Positions 45,561 through 54,796 of a stretch of DNA of 64,000 nucleotides are shown here, piece by piece (positions within the stretch are counted from its first letter, which is position 1; every line of letters begins with the position of its first letter). The notes beneath the pieces are model-generated. The model searched no databases, was not told the origin of the DNA, and saw only the letters and a program-made list of their open reading frames with translations. This DNA is from Pirellulaceae bacterium (GTDB taxonomy: Bacteria > Planctomycetota > Planctomycetia > Pirellulales > Pirellulaceae): positions 37,010 to 101,009 of the forward strand of contig JAKVCA010000029.1 of the NCBI GenBank assembly GCA_022448315.1, written 5' to 3'. A program made the position numbers and the translations under genes.

Positions 45561-48500
45561 ATGAATCGCAACATGGTCAAGCTGAAGATCGCCCTTCTAC
45601 TTTTTCTGTTGTTTGGGCTCACTACCGTTTCCGGCCAGTGTTGGGCTCAAACGGTGAGCTTCAATCGGGACATCCGTCCGATCCTCTCAAATAACTGTTT
45701 TCATTGCCACGGGCCGGACGCGGCTCATCGCGAGGCGGATCTGAGGTTGGACGATGAGACATCGGCATTGGCGGACCGAGGGGGGTATGTGGCGTTGGCG
45801 GCGGGTGATCTTTCGAAAAGTGAAGCGTGGCAACGAATTCTCAGCGAAGATCCGGATCTGGTGATGCCGCCTCCCGACTCTCATAAAGAACTCACCTCGG
45901 ACGAGAAATCACGAATTCGGGCGTGGATCGAGCAGGGCGCGAAGTATGAAGGTCATTGGTCCTTCCTGACACCCAACAAGAGCTCGTTGCCCGTGGTTGA
46001 TAAGGGGCGATTCAACGAGAACCCGATCGATCGATTCATCTTCGAAGGCCTTTCGAAAGCGGACCTCAAACCATCGCCTCAAGCCTCTAAAGAAATCTTG
46101 ATTCGGCGGGCGACCTTCGACCTGACCGGGTTACCCCCAACCACTGAGGAGATTTTCGCCTTTTTGAAAGACGATCAACCTGGAGCTTATGAGCGAGTTG
46201 TGGATCGCCTGTTGCAATCGCCTCGTTTTGGGGAGCGAATGGCTGTGCATTGGCTTGATGCCGCAAGATACGGTGATACGAGCGTGTTTCACGCCGATGG
46301 TCCTCGGGATATGTGGATCTGGAGGGATTGGGTGGTGAACGCATTCAATGACAATCTTTCTTACGATCAATTCACGCTTCAACAAATCGCGGGAGATCTA
46401 CTTCCGGAAGCGACGTGGCGTGAGCAGGTCGCTACCGGATTTCTTCGAAACAATGCGACGACCGACGAAGGTGGAGCGATCGCCGAAGAATTTCGCGTGG
46501 AGTACGCGGTAGATCGCGTGAAGACCACCTCCATGGTCTGGCTCGGACTGAGCATGGAGTGTGCCCAGTGCCATGACCATAAATATGACCCCATTTCACA
46601 AGAGGATTACTATCGTTTCTTCGCGTTTTTCAATCAAGCTTCGGACCCCGGAATGCAAACGAGGCGCGGTAATCAGAAACCCATTGTTGAGGTTCCGGAT
46701 GAAGAGGACCTGCTCAAGGTCCCCGGGGTGGAAGCGGAACTTGAGGCGATTGCGAATCGGCTGATGGAACTCGACAAGTCCGCAGACCCGGACTTCGGAA
46801 ATTGGATGGTTGAAGCTCAGGAACAAGCTGAGGCAAAAGAGACACCTTCGGGATCCGTTTCGTTCATCAATTTCGACGAAACTGCTGAGAAAAGGATCGA
46901 TGACGGTTTGGCGCCCGATAAACCGGGAACGCTTGAGGGTGACGCTCGCTTTGAAACTGGCAAACTTGGGCAGGCGATTCAGGTGACGAGCAATGGTTAT
47001 GGGAAGTTTCCGGAGCAGGGAGACTGGCAGCGGGACCAAAGTTTCAGTCACTCGCTTTGGATTTGGAGCGAGAATCAGCCCTCCGGTGCACCGTTGGCCC
47101 GAATGCACGTCGAGGAAGGCCACCGTGGATACGATGTCTTGATCGCCGGCAAGGAAATTGAGGTTCATTTGATCCATCAATGGCCGGAAAATGCGATCAA
47201 GGTGGAGGCGAAAGCTGAGCTTGCCCCGAAAAAATGGCACCATCTGTGCGTGACCTACGACGGAAGTAGCAAAGCTGCCGGGGTCAAAATCTATCTGGAT
47301 GGCAAGCCGCTTGAAGTCGCTGTCGCAGTGGATCAGTTGAGCGAAAGTATTCGGACGGAGTCGCCACTTTTGATCGGTCGCAGATCGAACGGCAACGCGT
47401 TCAATGGTCGTGTGGATGAAGTCCGCCTCTACGACCGAGTGCTGGAACCTGAGGAAGCGGCCCGGCTTGCCGAAGCGGATGTGATCGACCAATTGCTGTT
47501 GGTTGCGGAAGAAGACAGAACCGACACCCAGCAAAAACAGCTGCGAGACCACTTTCTGACACAGGTTCATGGACCCTATCAGGAAACCCTTCAGGTTCAG
47601 ACAAAACTTCAACAGCGGCTACAGGAACTTCGCAAGCCACTGAGCACCGTGATGATTATGGCAAACCAGGAGAATCCGCGCATGACTTACGTATTGATGC
47701 GAGGACAATACGATTCTCCGGACAAGGAACGTCCCGTCGAACCTGGTACACCTCAAATACTCCCGCCCTTGAGCAACGAGGGGGCCTCCACCCGACTGGA
47801 TCTCGCTCGGTGGATGGTCCGACCCGACCACCCACTGACCGCGCGGGTGGCCGTCAATCGTTTTTGGCAATTGGTTTTTGGAACGGGTATTGTTCGTTCC
47901 ACTGAGGATTTTGGTTCGCAGGGTGAGTGGCCCAGCCACCCCGAATTACTCGACTGGCTTGCGGTTGATTTTGTCGAGCATGGATGGGATATCAAACGCC
48001 TGGTCAAACAGATGTTGATGAGTCAAACCTATCGGCAATCCTCAAGTGTCCGCCCGGAAGATATCGAGGTAGATCCCGAAAATCGCCTTCTCGCCCGCGG
48101 ACCGCGTTATCGACTCTCGGCGGAGATGGTCCGCGATCAGGCATTGGCCGTGAGCGGACTGCTGGTGGAACGTCGTGGCGGGCCTTCGGTTAAGCCCTAT
48201 CAACCGCCGGGACTTTGGAGTGAGGTGTCGCTGAATCCGGGTGTGAAATTCACCAAGGACGCTGGCCCGAATCAATATCGCAGGAGCCTCTACACCTATT
48301 GGAAACGGTCGTCACCCCCTCCCATGATGCTGATCTTCGATGCGCCGAGTCGCGAGAAGTGCTCTGTTCGCCGCAGCCGAACGAACACACCGCTTCAGGC
48401 CCTGGTGTTGATGAATGACCCTCAGTTTCTCGAAGCCGCGCGAGGCATGGCGGAGCGATTGCTGCTGACCGAGGGCCTCAACGAAACCTCCCGCCTCGAG

Positions 48501-48734
48501 TTGGCTTACCAATGGGTCACGGCGCGCAAACCGCAGGCGGCCGTCTTGGAAGTCTTGTTGGACCAATTAAGCGGGCAACGTTCCCATTACCAAGACCGCA
48601 CGGATGCGGCCACTGAGTTGTTGGCTCATGGAGACAGTCCTCGGAATGAGAGCCTGGATCCTGTCGAGCATGCAGCGTGGATGGTGGTTTGTAGTTTGTT
48701 GCTCAATCTGGATGAAACCCTCACTCGGGGCTAA
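45561..48734 (+). CDS. PSCyt1 - DUF1549 - LamG - DUF1553 exported protein
   Basis: 1057 residues from ATG 45561, with signal peptide KLKIALLLFLLFGLTTVSGQCWA. Domains in order: PSCyt1 heme domain with CFHCH (46-50) and GPDAAHREADLRLDDETSAL; DUF1549 (about 145-350: ATFDLTGLPPTTEEIFAFL, DRLLQSPRFGERMAVHWLDAARYGDT, CAQCHDHKYDP from 334); a LamG/concanavalin-like jelly roll (about 430-635: HSLWIWSENQPSG, NAFNGRVDEVRLYDRVL); and DUF1553 (about 735-1050: LDLARWMVRPDHPLTARVAVNRFW, DFVEHGWDIKRLVKQMLMSQTYRQSS, RYRLSAEMVRDQALAVSGLL). The LamG insert suggests carbohydrate contact; the enzymatic role is unproven. A DUF1501 gene follows after 59 nt. Confidence 0.95.
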   Translation: MNRNMVKLKIALLLFLLFGLTTVSGQCWAQTVSFNRDIRPILSNNCFHCHGPDAAHREADLRLDDETSALADRGGYVALAAGDLSKSEAWQRILSEDPDLVMPPPDSHKELTSDEKSRIRAWIEQGAKYEGHWSFLTPNKSSLPVVDKGRFNENPIDRFIFEGLSKADLKPSPQASKEILIRRATFDLTGLPPTTEEIFAFLKDDQPGAYERVVDRLLQSPRFGERMAVHWLDAARYGDTSVFHADGPRDMWIWRDWVVNAFNDNLSYDQFTLQQIAGDLLPEATWREQVATGFLRNNATTDEGGAIAEEFRVEYAVDRVKTTSMVWLGLSMECAQCHDHKYDPISQEDYYRFFAFFNQASDPGMQTRRGNQKPIVEVPDEEDLLKVPGVEAELEAIANRLMELDKSADPDFGNWMVEAQEQAEAKETPSGSVSFINFDETAEKRIDDGLAPDKPGTLEGDARFETGKLGQAIQVTSNGYGKFPEQGDWQRDQSFSHSLWIWSENQPSGAPLARMHVEEGHRGYDVLIAGKEIEVHLIHQWPENAIKVEAKAELAPKKWHHLCVTYDGSSKAAGVKIYLDGKPLEVAVAVDQLSESIRTESPLLIGRRSNGNAFNGRVDEVRLYDRVLEPEEAARLAEADVIDQLLLVAEEDRTDTQQKQLRDHFLTQVHGPYQETLQVQTKLQQRLQELRKPLSTVMIMANQENPRMTYVLMRGQYDSPDKERPVEPGTPQILPPLSNEGASTRLDLARWMVRPDHPLTARVAVNRFWQLVFGTGIVRSTEDFGSQGEWPSHPELLDWLAVDFVEHGWDIKRLVKQMLMSQTYRQSSSVRPEDIEVDPENRLLARGPRYRLSAEMVRDQALAVSGLLVERRGGPSVKPYQPPGLWSEVSLNPGVKFTKDAGPNQYRRSLYTYWKRSSPPPMMLIFDAPSREKCSVRRSRTNTPLQALVLMNDPQFLEAARGMAERLLLTEGLNETSRLELAYQWVTARKPQAAVLEVLLDQLSGQRSHYQDRTDAATELLAHGDSPRNESLDPVEHAAWMVVCSLLLNLDETLTRG

Positions 48735-48793
48735 GACTCCCAGATCGGGTTGATTGTCTATGAACAAAGAATTTTTACGTGGAGGTCCCCTCG

Positions 48794-50254
48794 ATGGATC
48801 CGCAATCTGAACGGTTACTCTTCAATCAACGCCGGCAACTGCTAATGAATTCGGGCCGTGCTCTTGGGGCTGCAGCGGTGGCCATGCTTAACGGTCAACT
48901 GGCGATGGGAGCAACGAGTTCCTCGATCGGTGGAAACACGGGACTTCCGGGAGTTCCTCATTTCGCACCGAAGGCCAAACGCGTAATTTACCTCTTCATG
49001 GCAGGAGGCCCCAGTCATATCGACACGTGGGATTACAAGCCCGCGTTAAGGGAGATTCATGGAACGGAGTTGCCTGATTCAATTCGGCAAGGTCAACGGA
49101 TCACCACAATGACTTCTGGGCAGAAGTCGTTTCCGTGTGTTGCCCCGATGTTTGACTTCAAACAGCATGGTTCCAACGGTGCGTGGGTGAGTGAGATTCT
49201 CCCCAAGATGGCCAAAAGTATCGATAAGATCTCCCTGATTCGTTCAATGCACACGGAAGCGATCAATCATGATCCGGCGATCACTTTCATCAATACGGGG
49301 ACCCAACAACCGGGGAAGCCAAGCATGGGGGCATGGCTGAGCTACGGTTTGGGGAGCCCAAACGAGAATCTTCCCGCGTTTGTCGTCATGATTTCACGGG
49401 GTAAAGGAAGTCTGCAGGCACTGTACTCTCGACTCTGGGGGAGCGGCTTTCTCCCTTCCAAACATCAGGGGGTTAAATTTCGCGGCGGTAACGATCCGGT
49501 GCTGTTTTTGAATGATCCGAAAGGCATGGACCGCGATAATCGGCGGAAGATGCTAGATGCGTTGGCCGCCATCAACGAACAGAGTTTCAATGAATTCGGA
49601 GATGCAGAGGCCCAGACGCGGATCGCCCAGTATGAGATGGCCTACCGAATGCAGACGAGTGTTCCAGAATTGATGGACTTGAGTGACGAGTCCGCGGAGA
49701 CACTCTCGTGGTATGGCGATGCTGTGGAGACGCCCGGCAGTTTTGCAAGGAACTGTGTGATTGCCCGAAGGTTGGCGGAACGCGGCGTCCCATTCATTCA
49801 GCTGTATCATCGGGGTTGGGATCAACATGGCAATTTGCCGACCCAGATTCGCGGGCAGTGCAAAGATATCGACCAACCTGCGGCGGGTCTTTTGCGCGAT
49901 CTCGAGGAACGCGGCCTCCTTGAAGAGACGCTGGTGGTGTGGGGCGGTGAGTTTGGGCGTACGATTTACTCTCAGGGGAAACTCACAGAGAGTAATCATG
50001 GCCGAGATCATCATGGCCGGTGTTTTTCGATCTGGATGGCCGGGGGAGGAATTAAAAAGGACTTTGTACTGGGCCAGACTGATGACTATTCCTACAACAT
50101 CATTGAAGACCCGGTTCACATCCGAGATTTAAACGCGACGATCTTGCATTGCATGGGGATCGATCACAATCGCCTGACCTTTCGGGCGCAAGGTTTGGAC
50201 CAAACACTCACAGGAGTCGAACCGTGCCGAGTCGTACGGGAGGTCTTGGCCTAG
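48794..50254 (+). CDS. DUF1501 domain protein
   Basis: 486 residues from ATG 48794, chosen because GGAGGT sits 7 nt upstream (48781-48786). The N terminus ([23 protein letters not shown]) is a Tat-like signal with one Arg pair. DUF1501 motifs: [94 protein letters not shown] and the closing [23 protein letters not shown]. It is the second PSCyt1-DUF1501 pair in the window, downstream of the LamG-containing partner and expected to be co-expressed and exported with it. Enzymatic activity is unproven. Confidence 0.95.
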   Translation: MDPQSERLLFNQRRQLLMNSGRALGAAAVAMLNGQLAMGATSSSIGGNTGLPGVPHFAPKAKRVIYLFMAGGPSHIDTWDYKPALREIHGTELPDSIRQGQRITTMTSGQKSFPCVAPMFDFKQHGSNGAWVSEILPKMAKSIDKISLIRSMHTEAINHDPAITFINTGTQQPGKPSMGAWLSYGLGSPNENLPAFVVMISRGKGSLQALYSRLWGSGFLPSKHQGVKFRGGNDPVLFLNDPKGMDRDNRRKMLDALAAINEQSFNEFGDAEAQTRIAQYEMAYRMQTSVPELMDLSDESAETLSWYGDAVETPGSFARNCVIARRLAERGVPFIQLYHRGWDQHGNLPTQIRGQCKDIDQPAAGLLRDLEERGLLEETLVVWGGEFGRTIYSQGKLTESNHGRDHHGRCFSIWMAGGGIKKDFVLGQTDDYSYNIIEDPVHIRDLNATILHCMGIDHNRLTFRAQGLDQTLTGVEPCRVVREVLA

Positions 50255-50521
50255 CGTTGGACCTCCGGGATGCATACGTTGAAGCCGGTGCTGCCACTCC
50301 CGGTCCGGCGTGAAGACCAATGGACTGTATATTGCCGAAGTTTTAAGAATGACAGGGAACTTTCGGTAGGGTTGAGAATCTAAGCCGAGGCTTAGAATGG
50401 GACAGCGTTCGGCAAAGCTTCGAGAAAATTTAGAAGCTAAGCGGGTTGAACGGCTCGCCTGCATGTCGCGTTTTTGACTAACTATGGATTCGATTTTACC
50501 AACGATAAAGTGACCACTGAA

Positions 50522-51325
50522 ATGAAGACCATCCTCTTGTTCCTCGCTTCTGTCCTCTTTGTGCTCCCCCAATCCTCTTGGGCACAGCCGCCAGAAGATG
50601 CCATGCTTTACATTTCACGAACCATGGGGTTTCGACCACCCGGTTTCATGACACCTCAAAGTGACTATGGCTTCGAAATCAAGAAAAATGGGGAGTGGAA
50701 GTACAACTCCTTTGCACCTCAGAAAGATCGGAAGGGGCCAAAGACCGGTGAGCTGATGATGCCCATGGAGTCTTTTATCGAGCAACTTCAGATCCTTGGT
50801 TTGGATGACCTCCCCGAACCGGATCCCAATGCGCCGAAAATTGCTGACTTGCCCAAAATGACGATTCGCAGGAAGGTCGACGGTAAAGCTTGGGTTCGCG
50901 AAATTCCGCCTCGAAGTGACATCGCCATGGAACTTCATTATCTGATTCAGCAAATCGTTCTGGGAATCCGAGAAATTCCGACCAAGGATTTCCCGCTTGT
51001 CGAGGATAAGCCGGTCGGCATCGATAAACCCAGGACGCTCAAAACGTCGGACGACTTGGAGGAAGCATTTGGGAAAGAAAAGGCCGGTGAACTTTTGAAG
51101 CGCATCGACCTGGAGAAAAAGCAGCTGGTGATCTTTCGTTGGGCTGGGTCAGGTCAAGATGAATTATTTGCCAATCTCGAGGGCGAAGACGATGCGGAGC
51201 AACTTGTTTTTGGTTACCGAAGAGGCATGACGAGAGATCTTAGACAACACGCGCGTTACTACGTCGTCGAGCGCGGTCAGGAGTGGAAAATCGAGAAACT
51301 GCCGCCTGCAAGATTTAACCGCTAA
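50522..51325 (+). CDS. Exported protein of unknown function
   Basis: 267 residues from ATG 50522 (MKTILLFLASVLFVLPQSSWAQ is a clear Sec signal peptide); the frame is open further up without signal features. Mature part: ISRTMGFRPPGFMTPQSDYGFEIKKNGEWKYNSF, then LPKMTIRRKVDGKAWVREIPPRSD, then a second half KPRTLKTSDDLEEAFGKEKAGELLKRIDLEKKQLVIFRWAGSGQDELFANLEGE with a C-terminal beta part. The second half resembles planctomycete proteins that compare a computed value with a threshold (LVIFRWAGSGQD), but I cannot name a domain. It is followed by a strong bidirectional hairpin. Confidence 0.78.
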   Translation: MKTILLFLASVLFVLPQSSWAQPPEDAMLYISRTMGFRPPGFMTPQSDYGFEIKKNGEWKYNSFAPQKDRKGPKTGELMMPMESFIEQLQILGLDDLPEPDPNAPKIADLPKMTIRRKVDGKAWVREIPPRSDIAMELHYLIQQIVLGIREIPTKDFPLVEDKPVGIDKPRTLKTSDDLEEAFGKEKAGELLKRIDLEKKQLVIFRWAGSGQDELFANLEGEDDAEQLVFGYRRGMTRDLRQHARYYVVERGQEWKIEKLPPARFNR

Positions 51326-51423
51326 GGGACGCGAGCCCTACTATCCAAGCGAGTCAATAGAAGAGTTTGGGGGGACGGAAGGAGAGTCATTCTGCCCTGA
51401 CGTTCGTGCCGCGAATAGAAAAA

Positions 51424-51449
51424 GGCCGTGTCCAATAACGGACACGGCC
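51424..51449. terminator. Strong Rho-independent terminator between convergent genes
   Basis: Perfect 10-bp stem GGCCGTGTCC / GGACACGGCC with a 6-nt loop. On the minus strand it is followed by TTTTTCTATTC, a classic poly-U tail for the FhcB transcript; on the plus strand the tail TTCTTATTT is weaker, so it probably acts in both directions. Confidence 0.9.
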
Positions 51450-51532
51450 TTCTTATTTAGTAAAGGTTCCTGAGTTCGAGGCCCCCTTAGAACCAACCTT
51501 TTTTGTTGGTGATGTACTCGTTGACGAAATCT

Positions 51533-52852
51533 TCATCGGATTTCGTGAGATAGATGATCCAAATTTTCGAGCTGTTTTAGGATCTTGTCCAAAATGTCTG
51601 CGTCGGTATTTCCCTCACCACACGGTAGCACGGGTTTGAGGGGGATTGGCGTTTCGTCCATTCTATAGGCGGTGCCGTGCTGGTGAATTCCATAGACAGC
51701 CGTGGTGAAACGAACCGTGGGTGAAAAGGCCGGTGTCTCGGAAGGATAATCAAGGACAATAGTAGGAATCGCCCTGACGTGAGCTTGGGCCGATGCAGAT
51801 AATTTTTCAAACCCCTCGCTTCCAACGAAGAGGCAGCAATCGGCTTCTCGACGTTCCAAAATCTCATTGGCGGAATACTCGCCGGGTCCGTAGCGAGGGA
51901 AGCCACGACTGAAATTGACGCTGAAGGGAAAGCCTGTTTGCCAACATAGAACACTGTCCGCACCGGCGACGTCACCGGGAATTCTCATACGGCGTGCATA
52001 AAATCGGGTTTTCGAGTTCAGGTCGGTTACCAACCGAAGTAGCGCTTCCACGTTGGCATGGGGTGGTCCATGCCGTGTTAAACCAAGGCCGAAGTAAACG
52101 ATACCACTGCGGCAATGGGTCATGAGTGATGCAAGCTTTTGAATGGCCTCGGTCCCAACGCCTTTAGGCCATCGACATGGCACCTGCCCTCCGACAAGAC
52201 TCCGCAACGCCCAGATGACGTCGAAGTCGCCTCCGGGGGGAAGTTTCAGCCAAAAATCGGCGATCTCGGTGGTCTCCGTTTTTTGGGTATCCACCACGAC
52301 CACTTTTCGGTCGAGGCGACCATTGGGTAGGAATTCTCCGCCAGGCGTGAGTGAATATCTCTCGCCGTGACGAGGGTGGCTCACGGCTGGATTGGAACCC
52401 CAGAAAATGACCAGATCGCACCGATGGCGAGCCTCGCCCAGCGTACACGTGTTTTCGCCCGCTTGCTGTAAGGCGACGATGGAAGGCGCATGGCATCGAG
52501 ATGCGGTGGTGTCGATGGTGGCCCCGAGCGAGTCGGCAAGTCGGACTGCGGCTCGTTGCCCAGTCGTGCTACTGCGCGAAAGTCCGTAGATTAATGGGGC
52601 ACGGCTTGATTTCAAAATGGCCGCCGCCTCACGTATTGCGGTTTCGGGCGTGCATTCCGACCCATGGTGGAACGCCGGCCAATGGGCATGGGACTTCTGT
52701 TTCAGCAGAAAAGGCCGGGCCAATTCGCACGCATTCTCCGCTTCGACCATGCGTCCGCCCTGGACGCTGATTTTGAGGTCATCGCAGACACAGCCGCAAA
52801 GGGTGCAAGCCACATCTTGGATTGGCAGTTCCGAAGGGGTGAATTGAGACAA
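51533..52852 (-). CDS. fhcB: Formylmethanofuran dehydrogenase/FhcB-type subunit B
   Basis: 439 residues from TTG 52852 (MSQFTPSELPIQDVACTLC); the frame is open to TTG 52960 but those residues are not family-like. The N-terminal cysteine cluster C-T-L-C-G-C-V-C-D-D (Cys16, 19, 21, 23) resembles the [4Fe-4S] site of FwdB/FmdB. The molybdopterin-type core contains SLGATIDTTASRCHAPSIVALQQAGENTCTLGEARHRCDLVIFWGSNPAVSHPRHGERY, VYFGLGLTRHGPPHANVEALLRLVTDLN and AEYSANEILERREADCCLFVGSEG. In H4MPT-dependent C1 metabolism the Fhc complex hydrolyses formyl-methanofuran analogues. Partner genes fhcA, fhcC and fhcD are not in the window, so the complex is encoded at scattered loci. Confidence 0.85.
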   Translation of the reverse strand: MSQFTPSELPIQDVACTLCGCVCDDLKISVQGGRMVEAENACELARPFLLKQKSHAHWPAFHHGSECTPETAIREAAAILKSSRAPLIYGLSRSSTTGQRAAVRLADSLGATIDTTASRCHAPSIVALQQAGENTCTLGEARHRCDLVIFWGSNPAVSHPRHGERYSLTPGGEFLPNGRLDRKVVVVDTQKTETTEIADFWLKLPPGGDFDVIWALRSLVGGQVPCRWPKGVGTEAIQKLASLMTHCRSGIVYFGLGLTRHGPPHANVEALLRLVTDLNSKTRFYARRMRIPGDVAGADSVLCWQTGFPFSVNFSRGFPRYGPGEYSANEILERREADCCLFVGSEGFEKLSASAQAHVRAIPTIVLDYPSETPAFSPTVRFTTAVYGIHQHGTAYRMDETPIPLKPVLPCGEGNTDADILDKILKQLENLDHLSHEIR

Positions 52853-53206
52853 GGGTAGGAAGCTTTTTGGGTGCGAGGGGTCGTGAATCAAGCGGGGCGA
52901 GATTCGCTTGCGTTTAAGCGAGTTTATCCCATGTTTATAAGTGGCCGCTCTTAAATTCAAAAGGCCCGAGGATTTCGGCTTTCTTTTTGGACGCTAGCGG
53001 TATGCGATTGGTCTTGCCGTTTCAGCCGTTTCGGAACACATTGAGTCCCGTCGAGGTGTTGCTGTGAACTCCGAGAAGAGGTTCAGCCGAACCTTTTTGG
53101 TTGACGCAACCGTTTCGGCACAGACGACTCGACCAAAAAACACGAGGCCTTCAAGGATGGTAGGCCCGGGCGCGGTGGATACCGGCGACTCCATGGAGGG
53201 ATCCCA
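52853..53206. other. Intergenic region, 354 nt, divergent
   Basis: Between fhcB (minus) and the thioredoxin-protease gene (plus). Contains the divergent promoters, not pinned. No repeats, hairpins or convincing small ORFs. The part up to 52960 would become coding if fhcB starts at TTG 52960. Confidence 0.45.
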
Positions 53207-54670
53207 ATGGGCAGTGTTTCTGCAATCGCACTTGTCTTTGTCTATTCGGCCACAGCCGACGTGCAGCTCCTGTTTTTTTCAAGCCAGGCTTGCTTGCCCT
53301 GTCAGCAGGTTAAACCGGCGGTCTCCCAGATGCTCAGCGAGGGGTATCCGGTTGTCCCAGTCGATATCGACCAACGATCCGACCTTGCGAACCGGTATCA
53401 AGTCCAACAGATTCCATGCTTTGTTCTGACGGTAAACGGACAGGAAGTCCACCGAGTGGTGGGCAATCGTACCGCGACGACACTGAAAGCATGGATGCAA
53501 AGTGCACTGTCACAAGCACAGCTCGCGGCAAACGCTTCCAACATCGCCACTCCCACCATGACTTCCGGGGAGCAATTTCGGGCGGGTCAGCCGCCACGCA
53601 GCTCTACAATTCCCTCCGCGGAAGACACCCGCGTGTCACCGGAGCATCCCGTATTGGCTGACCGCTGGAGCGGCACCAACAGAATGGTTTCGACAAGCCA
53701 ATCGCCGATGGCTCAACGAAATGCGCTTTCCTCCACCGTCCGTATTCATGTCGAGGAACCGCAGGCCTTCGCCGTGGGTACAGGGACCGTGATCGATCAA
53801 GAGGGAGGGTCGATTCTGATTCTGACCTGTGGTCACCTGTTTCGCGAGTCTGGTCAGCACGCGCGAATCAAGATCGATGCTGGCTTTCCTGATCAACCCG
53901 TGGCTGGCCTCGATGCCCGTGTCCTGTTTTACGATTCGGAGACGCACGATGTCGCTCTTGTGGTGGCTCATACCGAGCGGACGTTTCGTGTGGCGAAAAT
54001 CGCACCGCCCCAATTCGTGGTCAATGTAGGGGATCAGGTTTTTGCCGCAGGTTGCTCGGGAGGCGAGGCACCATCGATTTTACCCACCCGCATCAAAGCA
54101 CTGACGAACTACTCGGGCGTTGTAAAAATCGATACTTACCGTCGACCGGAACAAGGTCGTAGTGGTGGAGGTCTATTCTCTGCTGGCGGGCAGTTGATCG
54201 GTGTGTGCAATGCCGCGGCCGTTCAAGTTGACGAAGGAATCTATGCTGGACTGCAAGGGATTTATGCGGCTTTGGATGCGACAAACTTGAGGAACAAGGT
54301 CCTCACTCCGGATGTCGGCCTTCTTTCGGGTAACGCGGGTACAAATCGGACCATGGCTGATCCTTCGCGCAATCCAGTTCGGCAAACAAATGAGTTGACA
54401 ACTCCTCTTCACTCACAGATTCTGCAACCGGTTTCGACGGAGCGTGGTCAACCGAAAATGACGGTTCTGATTCAGTCCGATGCGAATGCTGGGCTTGCAG
54501 AAATGGTGACCATCTCGAATCCCTCAGAGGAGCTGATTCGAATGATCCGCGCGGAAAAGAACCGGGAGTCTAACGGTTGGGCCTCGAGTAGAGATTCTCG
54601 TCCGATGACGATCCCCCCTCAGGATGCGAACGTCAGAGCGCAATCTCCCGAACCACCTCCCCGTCGATAA
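53207..54670 (+). CDS. Thioredoxin-fold and trypsin-like serine protease fusion, exported
   Basis: 487 residues from ATG 53207 with GGAGGG 7 nt upstream; a short signal segment (SVSAIALVFVYSATA) precedes the mature chain. Residues about 20-105 are a thioredoxin fold: LLFFSSQACLPCQQVKPAVSQML with a CLPC active site (C29-x-x-C32), VPVDIDQRSDLANRYQVQQIPCFVL (cis-Pro I-P). A Ser/Gly-rich linker leads to a trypsin-like domain about 180-370: LTCGHLF (His), HDVALVV (Asp), QGRSGGGLFSAGGQLIGVC (Ser in R-S-G-G), so the H/D/S triad is complete. The C-terminal tail is low complexity. The combination suggests disulfide exchange coupled to periplasmic protein quality control (inference). Confidence 0.87.
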   Translation: MGSVSAIALVFVYSATADVQLLFFSSQACLPCQQVKPAVSQMLSEGYPVVPVDIDQRSDLANRYQVQQIPCFVLTVNGQEVHRVVGNRTATTLKAWMQSALSQAQLAANASNIATPTMTSGEQFRAGQPPRSSTIPSAEDTRVSPEHPVLADRWSGTNRMVSTSQSPMAQRNALSSTVRIHVEEPQAFAVGTGTVIDQEGGSILILTCGHLFRESGQHARIKIDAGFPDQPVAGLDARVLFYDSETHDVALVVAHTERTFRVAKIAPPQFVVNVGDQVFAAGCSGGEAPSILPTRIKALTNYSGVVKIDTYRRPEQGRSGGGLFSAGGQLIGVCNAAAVQVDEGIYAGLQGIYAALDATNLRNKVLTPDVGLLSGNAGTNRTMADPSRNPVRQTNELTTPLHSQILQPVSTERGQPKMTVLIQSDANAGLAEMVTISNPSEELIRMIRAEKNRESNGWASSRDSRPMTIPPQDANVRAQSPEPPPRR

Positions 54671-54796
54671 AACGTTGTTTGATCGTGAACCAACTCATTC
54701 TTGAGGTGTGTGGGCTTTTTTGGGGTGAGTGAGCGGTTTTCCGTCGAACGAGATTCGCTTCTCTTTCCAATAGACGTTTTAGAAAGGGGTGACCTC

